A stretch of DNA of 58,183 bases from contig DYJA01000034.1 in the NCBI GenBank assembly GCA_020723345.1, positions 1 through 58,183 on the forward strand. The letters are read 5' to 3'. Under the pieces are notes generated by a model, which saw only the letters and a program-made list of their open reading frames with translations, was not told the DNA's origin and made no database searches. Source of the stretch: Candidatus Aquidulcis sp. GTDB taxonomy: Bacteria > Chloroflexota > Anaerolineae > UBA4142. Positions 8,641-18,306 of the stretch are shown here, piece by piece. How positions within the stretch are numbered: position 1 is the stretch's first letter; each line of letters begins with the position of its first letter. The position numbers and the translations under genes were made by a program.

Positions 8641-8807
8641 TGTCGGTGGACATTCCAGCGGCGCTCCGGCGATTGGTGTTTGAGCGCGCAAGTGGACGGT
8701 GTGAGTACTGTTTGCTCCCACAAGCCGCTAGCGCGTTTCAACACGAGCCGGATCACATCCTGCCCCTGCAACACGATGGCAAGACCGAAGTGGATAACCT
8801 TGCATAG
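8640..8807 (+). pseudogene. Truncated HNH endonuclease
   Basis: Only 55 residues remain. They show the start of a small HNH nuclease: GRCEYCLLPQ (first Cys pair), then EPDHILPLQHDGKTEVDNLA, which contains the catalytic DH pair and the Asn of HNH. The protein then stops at TAG 8805-8807. The missing part should hold the second Cys pair and the last catalytic residue. The break coincides exactly with a palindromic repeat (8806-8839), whose first bases create the stop. A gene fragment without the metal-site half is unlikely to cut DNA. Confidence 0.75.
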
Positions 8808-8839
8808 ACCCGAAGGGTTTCTAAAACCCTTCGGGTCTG
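8806..8839. repeat. Palindrome truncating the HNH gene
   Basis: AGACCCGAAGGGTTT and its exact complement AAACCCTTCGGGTCT flank a 4-bp loop. It could also serve as a terminator between the convergent HNH remnant and HD-GYP gene. A relative lies at 42698-42736. Confidence 0.75.
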
Positions 8840-8846
8840 GTCTGTT

Positions 8847-11261
8847 TCAAACTTTCCCCAAATCCATCTTCAGAAACACCTCCACCATGTGCGGATCGAA
8901 ATGCGTTCCGGCTTCGGAGCGAATGTGTTGCCGCGCTTGAGTTTCACTCCACGCCTTGCGGTACGGACGGTCTGAGCGTACCGCATCCCACACATCCACG
9001 ACTGCGAAAATGCGCGCGACGAGTGGAATTTCCTCGCCTTGCAATCCGCGCGGGTAGCCCGTGCCGTCCCACTTTTCGTGATGGCAGTACGGAATGTCGA
9101 GCGCGGGACGCAGATACGTGATCGGCGCGAGCAGATTGAAGGCGTACTCGGGATGCTGCCGCATCACTTGCCACTCTTCGTCGGTGAGCGCGCCGGGCTT
9201 TAACAGAATCGCGTCGGGCACGCCCATTTTGCCAATATCGTGCAACAGCGCGCCGCGACGAACGTGCAAGAGTTCCTCCGCGTTCATTCCCAGCGCGCGC
9301 GCGAGCCGCAAAGTGATTTCAGTGACGCGCTGCGTGTGCCCTTCGGTTTCCTTGTCGCGCAGATCGAGCGCGCGCGACCAGCCCTCCAGCGTGGTGTTGT
9401 AGGAGAGGATCAATTCACTGTTCGTGCGCTGCAAGTTGTTGAACAGTTCGGCGTTGTCTATCGCGATAGCGGCTTGCCCGGCAAGCACATCGAAGAATTC
9501 CAGCCAGTCTGGGTCAGGATGAAACGCGGCGCGGTGGAAAACTTCCAAAACTCCTTTGACTTGGCCCTTGGCGATGAGCGGCGCGCCAAAGTAGGCGGTG
9601 AAATCTTCCCCAGCCGTGAGAGGGGCTTTGGTGAAAGGTCGCTCTGTCTTTTTAAGATTGGGGATGCTGACCAAACGGCGTTCCAGCGCGGCTTGACCGG
9701 CATAATCTTCGCCCAGCCGCAATCGCAACCGAGTGATGCCGCTGCTCCGAAAGCCCCGCCCCGTGGCAAACTCGAGTGTATTCGATTGCCGATTGAGCAA
9801 TAGCACTGCGGCGGCATCCACGCGCAGTTGAGTTGTGACATGCTCAAGGATGATGTCGAGCGTGAGTCGCAGATCAAAACTGCTGCTGATCGCCAGGTCG
9901 ATCGCGTGGAGGGTGGCGAGGCGGTTCACCTGCCGCTCCGTCTGTTCGTGCAACGTCGCGCGATGAAAGGCATTGGCGGCGATGTCGGCGACGGCAGTGA
10001 GCAGCCGCAGATCCCCCTCGGCGATCTCGCTTGTGCGGGCGACCCACAGCAAGCCGATGATTCGTTCTTGGGCGACCAGTGGCGCGCCAGCGACTGCCTT
10101 GCAATCGCCAATCAGGTCGGGACGAAAGAGGCGCGGGTCATTCCTTGCATCATTGTTGAGGTAAGATTCGCCCGTCGCGAGCACTTGCGCAGTCAAGCCC
10201 TTGCCCGGCGGAATGTGATCGCCGGTAACGGCAGCCCAAATCCCACATCCGAGTTCGATGACGACGTCGCCGGTGGCTGGGTCGAGCAGTTCAAAGGTTG
10301 CCCCGGCGGTGTTCAGCGAAACGGTGAGTTGATCGAGAATGATCGGCAGCATTTGCGTGCGCGTCTGGGCGACGCGTAGGGCAGTGCTCACGTTAGCAAT
10401 CGCTTGCAGTTCGCGTTCACGCTGTTTGCGCTCGGTGATGTCGGTGATGATTCCCTCAATCGCCGCGGGACGCCCGTCTGGGTCGCGGATAAGCAGATTG
10501 CGCTGATTCACCCAGCGCACCTCTCCTGATTTGTGAATGATCTGGAATTCATAAGTGGGCGGAACGTCGCTGGAAAGCAATTTAGCCCATTGTTCCTGAA
10601 AATAAGTATGCCAGTCCGGGTGAATGAGCGTGCGGACGAGGATTGGCTCAGCGTAAAACTCTTCCGGCGTATAGCCGAACATTTGCGTCGCGGCAGGACT
10701 GACGTACTCGTATTTGCCATCCGGCAGTGACATGCGATAGATGACGTCCCGCGCATTTTCGGTGAGTCGGCGGAAACGCGCTTCGCTCTGCCGCAATGCC
10801 TCGGTCACCCGCTCGCGTTCTTCTTCGGCGCGCCGCTTGTCCAGCGCGGCATGAATCACCAAGGGCAAGCGCCGAATGTGCTTGGGCGTTTTGATCACAT
10901 AGTCCGCCGCGCCGCGTTTCATCGCTTCCACCGCGATTTCTTCCGAGCCGGTGCCGGTCACGATGATCACCGGCACGCGCGGATTTTTCGCGCGCACCGC
11001 GTCGATCACTTGGAGACCCTCGAAACCGAGGATGTTGAAATCGCTCAGCACGACATCATAATCGCCTTCAGCGAGTCGCGCTTCAAACTCCGCGCGCGAC
11101 TTGGCTTCGATGACGTGAAAGCCGCCGTGTTCTTTTTCCAGCGCGTCGCGCACGAGTTCGCGGTCGAGTGGATAATCGTCTACGTAGAGAACGCGGACGG
11201 GTGACGCGTGGCGAGCGGCGGGTGGCGGGTTGTCGCTTTCAGTTTGTGCGGGCTTTTCCAT
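8847..11261 (-). CDS. REC-PAS-GAF-GAF-HD-GYP response regulator
   Basis: The 804-residue protein has five domains in order. A receiver domain spans about 21-145, with Asp28/Asp29 and phospho-acceptor Asp74. A PAS domain spans about 165-285, and two GAF domains about 300-620. An HD-GYP domain fills about 640-800, with LLHDIGKMGVPD and GTGYPRGLQG. HD-GYP domains hydrolyse cyclic di-GMP, so this is probably the output of the adjacent kinase. I start at ATG 11261, which follows AGGAG at ideal spacing; longer in-frame forms have no such site. Both the HD pair and the GYP motif are intact. Confidence 0.9.
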   Translation of the reverse strand: MEKPAQTESDNPPPAARHASPVRVLYVDDYPLDRELVRDALEKEHGGFHVIEAKSRAEFEARLAEGDYDVVLSDFNILGFEGLQVIDAVRAKNPRVPVIIVTGTGSEEIAVEAMKRGAADYVIKTPKHIRRLPLVIHAALDKRRAEEERERVTEALRQSEARFRRLTENARDVIYRMSLPDGKYEYVSPAATQMFGYTPEEFYAEPILVRTLIHPDWHTYFQEQWAKLLSSDVPPTYEFQIIHKSGEVRWVNQRNLLIRDPDGRPAAIEGIITDITERKQRERELQAIANVSTALRVAQTRTQMLPIILDQLTVSLNTAGATFELLDPATGDVVIELGCGIWAAVTGDHIPPGKGLTAQVLATGESYLNNDARNDPRLFRPDLIGDCKAVAGAPLVAQERIIGLLWVARTSEIAEGDLRLLTAVADIAANAFHRATLHEQTERQVNRLATLHAIDLAISSSFDLRLTLDIILEHVTTQLRVDAAAVLLLNRQSNTLEFATGRGFRSSGITRLRLRLGEDYAGQAALERRLVSIPNLKKTERPFTKAPLTAGEDFTAYFGAPLIAKGQVKGVLEVFHRAAFHPDPDWLEFFDVLAGQAAIAIDNAELFNNLQRTNSELILSYNTTLEGWSRALDLRDKETEGHTQRVTEITLRLARALGMNAEELLHVRRGALLHDIGKMGVPDAILLKPGALTDEEWQVMRQHPEYAFNLLAPITYLRPALDIPYCHHEKWDGTGYPRGLQGEEIPLVARIFAVVDVWDAVRSDRPYRKAWSETQARQHIRSEAGTHFDPHMVEVFLKMDLGKV

Positions 11262-11408
11262 CGCTTTGCTCCTGCTCTTGCTTCCTTTCAATCGGGTTGA
11301 TGGTATGTGTGAGTCCTCCGATGATGTGATCCAAGACTGCGGTTCTTTTCGCAATCAGATCGGAAGGAAGCAGATGCCTACAGCGTTCGCACCGTCACGC
11401 TTCACGTC

Positions 11409-11852
11409 CTACTCTTCTGGCGGCGCGACGTTCAACGAGATCCAGTATCCCTCGATCTTGCGAACGACCTCCAGAAATCCTTCAAACGAAACCGGCTTGA
11501 CCAGATAACTATTCGCTCCCGCGTCGTACGAAAGCGCGCGGTCGCCTTCCTCTTTTGATGAAGTCAGGATAACGACCGGCACACGCTTGAGAATCGGCGC
11601 GGCTTTGATCTGACGCAGCACTTCAAAGCCGTCAATGCCGGGCAGTTTCAAGTCGAGCAAGATCAGACTGGGCAGTGGATACGCGTTGCGGTCAGCGTAT
11701 TTGCTGCGCCCAAATAAATAGTCCAGCGCGGCTTGCCCGTTCGGCGCGACGTGAATCGCGTTGAGCAGTTTCGCTTCTTTGAACGCGTCGAGCGTCAACT
11801 CGACGTCCATGCGATTATCCTCGACGAGGAGGATGTGGGCAGGTTTTCCCAT
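11409..11852 (-). CDS. CheY-like response regulator (Rcp1 type)
   Basis: This 147-residue protein is a stand-alone receiver domain. It has acidic Glu11/Asp12, phospho-acceptor Asp67 (LILLDLKLPG), Thr97 and Lys119 (LVKP). The short insert after helix 2 (LFGRSKYADRNAYPL) is typical of Rcp1-like regulators paired with phytochrome or multi-PAS kinases. Its start is three bases after the kinase stop, and its GGAG Shine-Dalgarno overlaps the end of the kinase gene, so the two are translationally linked. Confidence 0.92.
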   Translation of the reverse strand: MGKPAHILLVEDNRMDVELTLDAFKEAKLLNAIHVAPNGQAALDYLFGRSKYADRNAYPLPSLILLDLKLPGIDGFEVLRQIKAAPILKRVPVVILTSSKEEGDRALSYDAGANSYLVKPVSFEGFLEVVRKIEGYWISLNVAPPEE

Positions 11853-11855
11853 CGT

Positions 11856-14822
11856 TTACTCCTTTGCAAGTTTTACGCAAAACGTACTGCCCTGTCCAAC
11901 AACCGATTCAACCCACACGCTGCCGCCCAGCAACTCGACCGATTTCTTCACCGTGGCGAGCCCAATGCCGGTGCCGGGGTAGGCGTCTTCGCTGTGCAAA
12001 CGCTGGAAGACGTTGAAGATTTTTTCGTGATGCTCTGGCGGAATGCCGATGCCGTTGTCGCGTACACAGATAATAACATCATTCGCTTCGACGTGGCAAG
12101 TAACTGCCACCTGTACGGGAACATTCGGTTTGCGATAGGTGATGGCATTTTCAAGCAAATTGGTAAAAACTTGGCTCAACAATGTCTTATCGCCGATCAC
12201 CGTCGGCAAGTTGTCCGCGACGTCCAATGTCCCGCCAATTTCTTTCAACCGTGTGGACAAATCGCTGGCGAGCGGCGCGAACACCTCGCGTAGCGGCACC
12301 AATTCGCGGCGCACGCCTTGACGTCCAAGACGGGAATAGGTCAACAAGTCGTCAATCAAACGGCCCATCCGCGCGCTGGCTTGAACGATGTTGTCGACAT
12401 AGTGCTGCCCTTCTTCGTTCAAACTGGCGCGGTGACGGCGCGCGACGATTTCGGCGAACCCGCTGACCGCGCGCAGCGGCGCGCGCAAATCGTGTGAGAC
12501 GGAGTACGAAAACGCTTCGAGTTCTTTGTTCGCGGCTTGGAGTTGCGCGGTGCGTGCCGCGACGCGCTGTTCGAGTTCCGCGTTCAGTTGGCGAATTTCT
12601 TCTTCCGCGCGCTTGCGCTCGGTGATCACTTCCGAGAACAAGATGATACCGCCGATGTCGCCGCTCGGCGCGTACCAGGGATGAATCTCCCAACGGATCC
12701 AATCCAGTTTTCCGCTGAGACGCGGAAAGGGATCTTCGTCGGCTTTTTCGATTGCACCCGCCAAGCAGCGCCGGTGAATTTCCTTCCAGCGTTCGGGAAT
12801 TTCGGGGAACACCTCATAGTGAGAACGACCGACGAGGTTCTGTTCGCCCAGGTCGTAATCGGCGAGGTAGCGGTTGCTCGCCGCGATGTATTTCATCGCG
12901 CGGTCGAACATCGCGATGGCGGCGGGCGAATGTTCCACGAACAATCGTAGGATTTGCTCGTTTCGCCGCAGCGTTTCTTCCGCGCGCTTGCGCTCGGTAA
13001 TGTCTTCGACGGTTGACCAGATGAATGGCTCGCCTTTGCGTTCGATGATCAATCCGTTCAATCGCACGTTGACCAGGTGACCGTCTTTGCGGAGGTATTC
13101 CTTTTCGTAGGGACCGTACCGTCCGGTGCGGCGCAGCGATTCGAGTTGTTGTTGTTCTTGTTCCGCATATTTTTGCGGGGTGATGTCCCAGTAGGTCTGC
13201 GCGAGCGTTTCCTCCACGCTTCTGCCAATGATCTTGGCGTACGCGGCGTTGACATCCACCAGCGCGCCGTCCATTCGGCAGAGCGCCAAGCCGATGGGGG
13301 ACGTTTCGAATAAAAAGCGCGTGAACCGTTCGCTTTCTCTGAGCGCTTCTTCCGCTTTTTTCCTTTCGGTTACGTCGCTAAAGAAAATCGAAAGACCATT
13401 GGGCGATGGATAGACGCGATTTTCAAACCAGCGTTCGAATGGCGCGTAGTAATCCTCAAAATGGATCGGCGTCTGCGTCTCCAATGCGCGCGCGTAGGCG
13501 TTCGCAAAGGGCGTGCCGCGCGCTTCGGGATACTCTTTCCAATAATTTCTGCCGATCAGGTCGGCGGGCTGGCGTCCCAGCATCTCCGCGCCGCGCGCGT
13601 TGACGTAAGTATAGTTCATTGCCGCGTCGAACGCGACGAAACCATCGCTGACGCGCTCGAGTACGGTCGCGAGCGTCGTGCGCGCCGCGCGCTCCGCCTC
13701 GAACAGGCGCGCGTTCTCGATGGCGAGGGCGACGGGACTGCACAGATCGCGCACCAGGTCGAGCGTGCGCTGAGTCGGCTTGGTTTCGTCGCGCGCGAAG
13801 AGGCACAGCACGCCGATGGATTTCCCTTTGACTTGAAGTGGGAACGCCGCGTGGAAACGGATGCCTTCTTTGCGCGTGGACTCGCGCGTCGCGTACGTGC
13901 TGCCGGAAGCATTGTCCCACAAGATGAGCGGCTCGCCGGTCTCCGCCACATTGCCGCAGAGACAATCGCCGATCGGGATGACGTTCGTCGTCAAGTCGGC
14001 GATGGTTTCCGGCGAGGTGTTGATGGCGGCGGCAAGACTGAGCGCGCGCTGTTCCGGCGTGACGAGGCAGAGGGTGCCGCCTTCGAGTCCGGTCAACTCC
14101 AGCGCGCCTTTGAGCGTGCGGTCCAGAATCGTTTGCACATTCAGGTTCGTTGTGGTTGCGGCGACGATGTCGCTGATCGCCGCGAGTTCGCGATTGCGCT
14201 GGCGGATTTCTTCTTCCGCGCGTTTGCGCGCGGTGATATTGCGGAAATATCCGATCAGTCCACTCGGCTTGCCGCTCGCATCAAATCTTGGAATGTATGC
14301 GCCTTCGAAAAACTCGGTCTCACCTTTCAAATTCTGAACCGGCACTTCGAGTTGGAATGGTTCGCCGGTCTCCAATACTCGCCGCTTGATCACGGTGAGG
14401 TTCTCGGCGTCCTCTTTTTCAAGAATATCCCAATCCGTTTTTCCGATCATATCCGCCTCGGTGAGCCCCAGTTGCGGATTGACGACAAAGACATAGCGCA
14501 GATCGCGGTCTTGCATGAGGATGTGATCGGGGGTGTTGGAGGCGACCGCTCGGAATCGCTCTTCGTTCTCGCGCAGTTTTGCCTCGGCAAGGTCGCGCAG
14601 GAACAAATAGCGCCGCGCCAGCACATAGATCAATAGCGCGCTAAACAGCACGAATGCCCAACCTTTGTAGGTCTGCGCGGCGAACAGTAGGGAAATGTCC
14701 ACGAGGAACGCGGCAAGGAGACGATCGGAAAGCAAGATCCACAATCCGCCAAAGAGCACGTACAAGAGTGCGACTTGTGCGTCAAACCGCCAAGATAAGT
14801 TGGGTTTACGGTTCACTTGCAT
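11856..14822 (-). CDS. Multi-PAS/GAF sensor histidine kinase
   Basis: The 988-residue protein begins with two membrane segments (about 17-37 and 52-72). It continues with PAS (88-200), GAF (225-375) and three more PAS domains (390-495, 500-620, 630-750). A coiled coil leads into the HisKA helix with SHDLRAPLRAVSG, and the HATPase domain includes DNGIGIPPEH and GTGIGLATVKK. It should autophosphorylate on the SHDL histidine and pass phosphate to the adjacent receiver proteins. The short loop between membrane segments argues against a large external sensor; cytoplasmic PAS/GAF domains probably sense the signal. GGAGG precedes ATG 14822. Confidence 0.92.
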   Translation of the reverse strand: MQVNRKPNLSWRFDAQVALLYVLFGGLWILLSDRLLAAFLVDISLLFAAQTYKGWAFVLFSALLIYVLARRYLFLRDLAEAKLRENEERFRAVASNTPDHILMQDRDLRYVFVVNPQLGLTEADMIGKTDWDILEKEDAENLTVIKRRVLETGEPFQLEVPVQNLKGETEFFEGAYIPRFDASGKPSGLIGYFRNITARKRAEEEIRQRNRELAAISDIVAATTTNLNVQTILDRTLKGALELTGLEGGTLCLVTPEQRALSLAAAINTSPETIADLTTNVIPIGDCLCGNVAETGEPLILWDNASGSTYATRESTRKEGIRFHAAFPLQVKGKSIGVLCLFARDETKPTQRTLDLVRDLCSPVALAIENARLFEAERAARTTLATVLERVSDGFVAFDAAMNYTYVNARGAEMLGRQPADLIGRNYWKEYPEARGTPFANAYARALETQTPIHFEDYYAPFERWFENRVYPSPNGLSIFFSDVTERKKAEEALRESERFTRFLFETSPIGLALCRMDGALVDVNAAYAKIIGRSVEETLAQTYWDITPQKYAEQEQQQLESLRRTGRYGPYEKEYLRKDGHLVNVRLNGLIIERKGEPFIWSTVEDITERKRAEETLRRNEQILRLFVEHSPAAIAMFDRAMKYIAASNRYLADYDLGEQNLVGRSHYEVFPEIPERWKEIHRRCLAGAIEKADEDPFPRLSGKLDWIRWEIHPWYAPSGDIGGIILFSEVITERKRAEEEIRQLNAELEQRVAARTAQLQAANKELEAFSYSVSHDLRAPLRAVSGFAEIVARRHRASLNEEGQHYVDNIVQASARMGRLIDDLLTYSRLGRQGVRRELVPLREVFAPLASDLSTRLKEIGGTLDVADNLPTVIGDKTLLSQVFTNLLENAITYRKPNVPVQVAVTCHVEANDVIICVRDNGIGIPPEHHEKIFNVFQRLHSEDAYPGTGIGLATVKKSVELLGGSVWVESVVGQGSTFCVKLAKE

Positions 14823-14881
14823 TTTTTCGCCTCCTTCATCCGTGGAGTAGAGTAGGATGCTTACAATCTTCGAGGCAAAAG

Positions 14882-15346
14882 CTATCGCCGCAACAAAAAA
14901 TAGAATCCGAACAAAAGTGGCAACGCGATCAACATCACGCCGATGCCGATCAGCACGGCTGAACCACTCGTGCCATCCGTGATCAGCACGGCGTCTTTTG
15001 GATTCTTGGGATTGTAGTACACCTTCGTCGGGTTTCTCTGCACGCGTCGTTCGATGTCTGATTTCGCTTCGTCTTCAGAGTCGTACGCGAGGTAGCCGAA
15101 TGAGATCCGGTTGGAGGTGTAACGCGCGCCGTTCACGGTGTACTCGTATTCCAAATGCGGATAGTAGTGGGTTTGGCGCTTGTACGTACCTTTGGTGATT
15201 TCAAATGCCAGGAGATTGCCGGGCACGCTGTGCCACTCGGTACTCGCGCGCGCGCGTTGCCGATTGCGTACCCCGAGGAACAGACACACCGCGCCGACGA
15301 GCGCGAGCGGCGCGAAAAAGATGAGGAAGACTTGAAACTCGACCAT
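14882..15346 (-). CDS. DUF3592 membrane protein
   Basis: The 154-residue protein has one membrane segment at each end (about 5-25 and 130-150). The central beta-rich domain (PHLEYEYTVNGARYTSNRISFG, YYNPKNPKDAVL) matches DUF3592. Such proteins are of unknown function. CGGAG lies before ATG 15346. A palindrome separates it from the upstream TldE-like gene, so cotranscription is possible but not certain. Confidence 0.8.
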   Translation of the reverse strand: MVEFQVFLIFFAPLALVGAVCLFLGVRNRQRARASTEWHSVPGNLLAFEITKGTYKRQTHYYPHLEYEYTVNGARYTSNRISFGYLAYDSEDEAKSDIERRVQRNPTKVYYNPKNPKDAVLITDGTSGSAVLIGIGVMLIALPLLFGFYFLLRR

Positions 15347-15369
15347 GAGTTTTTTTCTCCGTTGAAAAG

Positions 15370-15398
15370 GTAGGACAAATTTTCAAAATTTGTCCTAC
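15370..15398. repeat. GTAGGACAA-type palindrome at the 3' end of tldE
   Basis: Two perfect 14-bp arms, GTAGGACAAATTTT and its complement, meet around one base. The stop codon TAG of the upstream gene (complement 15395-15397) lies inside the arm. Close relatives are at 18277, 18307, 18391, 20101, 33406, 46196 and 48162. Confidence 0.8.
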
Positions 15399-16735
15399 GC
15401 CGTCACTCCGGTAAACCGAAATCCATCCACGACGAGCGCGGGCGCAACGCGCGACGCGCTGCCCCACTCGTTGTAAAACAATTTCGTCTCGCGGCTGATC
15501 GCGCGTACGTTGTTCAGCGCGTCGAGGTAACTCGTCGTGAAACGAAAATTTTTCAGCGGCTTGGTCACTTGCCCGTTCTCGATCAAGAACGTGCCGTCGC
15601 GCGTCATGCCGGTCACCAGCACGCGCATCCGATGAACGGGGCGGGTGTACCAAAAACGCGTGACCCAGATGCCGCGCTCGATGGATTTGAGCATCTCGTT
15701 TTTCGGCGTATCGCCCGGCGCCATAAAGACGTGCATCGGGTACGGTCCCATCGAGTTGGGCGCGGGCAGCGAATGTCCGGTCGACGGTCTGCCCTCGCGC
15801 TGCGCGGTTGCCGTGTCGTACACCACATCGCGCGCGATCCCATTTTCGATGAACGTCACTTTTTGCTTCGGCACGCCTTCAAAATCGAATGGCAGCGGAA
15901 TCGCGTTCGGCGCGCAGCCGTCGTCCCAAATCGTCACGCGTTCGTCCATCACCTTTTCGCCGAGTTTGCCTTTCAGGAACGAGCGATCCTCTTGCATCGC
16001 CTGCGCGGTAAAACCAAGCATCCCAAAAAAATTGAGCATGTCGAGCACCGCGTACTCTTCGAGAAAAACAGTGTACTCGCCCGGCTCGAGCGCGATCGGA
16101 TTGCTCGCGCGGACGGCTTTATCAATCGCTTCGTTCGCGAGCGCTTCCGCGTTCACCTGCCGCGCGTCCTGGTGCGTGAACGACGCGTAGCCCGAACCGG
16201 TATCGGTCATCATCACCGTGCTGACGTCGGCAAACGTGCCGGGGTGATACGCAAAAACGCCGAGCGAGTTTGCGACCGCAGTTTCCGTCGCGGTTGTGGA
16301 GAACGCGCCTGCCGCGACGACGTTCTGCGCTTTGGCTTTTTTGCACAGCACGCCGACGACGTGCGCGCGTTGTTCCGGCGTGAAACTCGCGGTCTGATCC
16401 ACAAACGCCTCGACGCGCTGAATCGTCTGCGGCGCGGGCAGCGATTGAAACTCCGGGTCCTCGCGCTGCAACTGCGCGATCGCGCGCGCGGTCTCGACGG
16501 TGCGCCGGAGCGCGTCCGGCGAAACATCGTTCGACGACGCGACGCCGATCTTTTTGCCGTAGACGACGCGCACGCGCACCTGGACGTCGTTCTCGGCGAC
16601 GTTTTGATGGATGTACGAATTGGCAAACCGCGTCAACGCGGATTCGGTCGCGTTCACGATCACTTCGGTTTGATCGGCTTTGGAAAGCGCGAGCACCTGA
16701 TCAGTTATTTCGCGGATTTTGTTTTCGCCAAGCAT
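15395..16735 (-). CDS. TldD/PmbA family protein, TldE-like subunit
   Basis: The 446-residue protein has the TldD/PmbA fold, with family segments MLGFTAQAMQEDRSFLKGKLGEKV and DDGCAPNAIPLPFDFEGVPKQK. It lacks an HExxxH motif, as expected for the non-catalytic TldE (PmbA) partner. With the TldD-like protein encoded just upstream it should form a heterodimeric metalloprotease that trims small peptides. ATG 16735 follows AAGGAGC and begins at a natural family N-terminus. The final codon runs into a palindrome that supplies the TAG. Confidence 0.88.
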   Translation of the reverse strand: MLGENKIREITDQVLALSKADQTEVIVNATESALTRFANSYIHQNVAENDVQVRVRVVYGKKIGVASSNDVSPDALRRTVETARAIAQLQREDPEFQSLPAPQTIQRVEAFVDQTASFTPEQRAHVVGVLCKKAKAQNVVAAGAFSTTATETAVANSLGVFAYHPGTFADVSTVMMTDTGSGYASFTHQDARQVNAEALANEAIDKAVRASNPIALEPGEYTVFLEEYAVLDMLNFFGMLGFTAQAMQEDRSFLKGKLGEKVMDERVTIWDDGCAPNAIPLPFDFEGVPKQKVTFIENGIARDVVYDTATAQREGRPSTGHSLPAPNSMGPYPMHVFMAPGDTPKNEMLKSIERGIWVTRFWYTRPVHRMRVLVTGMTRDGTFLIENGQVTKPLKNFRFTTSYLDALNNVRAISRETKLFYNEWGSASRVAPALVVDGFRFTGVTA

Positions 16736-16741
16736 GGTTGT

Positions 16742-16812
16742 ATGCTCCTTGTCGGATTCACGCAACACACAACACGCAATACGATTCACGTGCTACGTGT
16801 TGCGTGTTCCGT
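16742..16812. repeat. Inverted repeat between tldD and tldE
   Basis: AACACGCAATACG and CGTGTTGCGTGTT form imperfect arms within the 70-bp gap. The same ACGTG/GCGTG-rich style recurs at 24155-24229. Confidence 0.5.
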
Positions 16813-18267
16813 TTATTTGATTACTCCCACGCGCACATTCCGAAACCGCGCGGGCGCGGCGCCGTGTCCCGTGTGCGCGACTTGCGGCGGTTGTCCCTTG
16901 CCGCAATTCGGCGTGCCCCAGACGATCCACGCTTTTTCGTTGCCGACCGCGTCGCACGATTGCCAAAACTGCGGCGTGATGCCGGTGTACGTCGCGTTTT
17001 TCAACAGGCGCGTCTTTTTGCCGCCCTTGATCTCCCACGCCATTTCCGTGCCGAATTGGAAATTCAATCGTTTGTCGTCGATGCTCCACGAACGATTCGT
17101 CTCCATCCAAATTCCATCGTCCGTGTCCGCGATCAACGCGTCGACTTCCCAGGCGCCCGGCAGCAAATTGACGTTCGTCATTCGAATGATCGGCGGACGC
17201 GCCCAGCCATCCGCGCGCATCGTGCCGTTCGACTTGCCGAGTCCAAGTTGCTGCGCGCTTTCGCGGCTGGTCAAATACCCGACGAAAATTCCGTTGCGAA
17301 TAATTTCGGTGCGCTGCGCCGGTACGCCTTCGTCGTCGAAGCCGAACGTGCCCAGTCCGCCGCTCACCGTCGCGTCGGCGACGATGTTGACGAACTCCGA
17401 GCCGTACCGAAAGCGTCCCAGTTTTTCCGGCGTGAGGAACGACGTGCCGGCGTACGCGGCTTCGCTGCCCAACACGCGATCCAACTCAATTGGATGTCCG
17501 CACGATTCGTGAATTTGCAGCGCGAGTTGCGAACTGTCGAGAATGATCGTCGCCGCGTCGTAACTGGGACATTGATCCGCGCTCAGCAGCGCGACCGCTT
17601 CCTCCGCGACGCGCGGCGCGTTCTCGACCAACTTTTGCTCCAGGATAAATTCGTACCCGCGCGTCTGCTGGTGCCGTCCGACCGAATTGGGGTACGACCG
17701 CACTTGCTCTTCGCGCGTCTGCAAATCGCTCGCCTGCGCGACGATGCCGCAGCCGCTCTCGACAATTTCCTGGTTGATCAAACTGCCTTCGGTCGAAGCA
17801 AAGAGTTTGTTTTCGCGCACGAACGCCATTTCGGCGCGCGTGACCTTGACGCCTTTGACGCGCCGCATTTCCTCGTCGGCTTTGAGCAGCAGCGTGATCT
17901 TGTCGTTCATCGGAACGGTGAACGGATTGATCTTGATCGGCGTTTCGTACGACTCGGTGATGTCGACCGGCGGTCCGAGGTGCGCGTCGCGCGCTTTGAC
18001 GAGCGCGCTCGCTTTGGCGATGGCAAGCGCCTGTGTCACCACGTGTTCGACGTGCTGCAATTCCAAACGCGAACTTGCCGCAAAACCCCACGCGCCGTTC
18101 ACGAGCACGCGCACGCCAAATCCTTGCGTCTCGTCCTGTTGCAGCGCTTCGACCTTGCCGTTCTTGACCGCGATGCGCTGCGTGTCGCGCGAGACGACGC
18201 GAATATCCGCGTACGCCGCGCCGCGCACTTGCGCGATGTTCAGCGCACGCGCTGTAATGTCTTTCAT
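16813..18267 (-). CDS. tldD: TldD family zinc metalloprotease
   Basis: The 484-residue protein contains the TldD metal motif in LQIHESCGHPIELDR (HExxxH). Other family features are AYAGTSFLTPEKLGRFRYGS and the C-terminal GTPNCGKGQPPQVAHTGHGA. It is the catalytic partner of the TldE-like protein that follows. TldD/TldE complexes digest unfolded or small peptides and in some bacteria mature modified peptides; no such precursor is seen nearby. The start is ATG 18267, six bases after GGAGG. Confidence 0.9.
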   Translation of the reverse strand: MKDITARALNIAQVRGAAYADIRVVSRDTQRIAVKNGKVEALQQDETQGFGVRVLVNGAWGFAASSRLELQHVEHVVTQALAIAKASALVKARDAHLGPPVDITESYETPIKINPFTVPMNDKITLLLKADEEMRRVKGVKVTRAEMAFVRENKLFASTEGSLINQEIVESGCGIVAQASDLQTREEQVRSYPNSVGRHQQTRGYEFILEQKLVENAPRVAEEAVALLSADQCPSYDAATIILDSSQLALQIHESCGHPIELDRVLGSEAAYAGTSFLTPEKLGRFRYGSEFVNIVADATVSGGLGTFGFDDEGVPAQRTEIIRNGIFVGYLTSRESAQQLGLGKSNGTMRADGWARPPIIRMTNVNLLPGAWEVDALIADTDDGIWMETNRSWSIDDKRLNFQFGTEMAWEIKGGKKTRLLKNATYTGITPQFWQSCDAVGNEKAWIVWGTPNCGKGQPPQVAHTGHGAAPARFRNVRVGVIK

Positions 18268-18276
18268 TTTTCCTCC

Positions 18277-18305
18277 GTTGGACAAATTTTCAGAATTTGT
18301 CCTAC
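18277..18305. repeat. GTTGGACAA-type palindrome before tldD
   Basis: GTTGGACAAATTTT and AGAATTTGTCCTAC surround a single base. It lies directly upstream of the ribosome site of tldD and so within its leader. Confidence 0.7.
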
Positions 18306-18306
18306 C

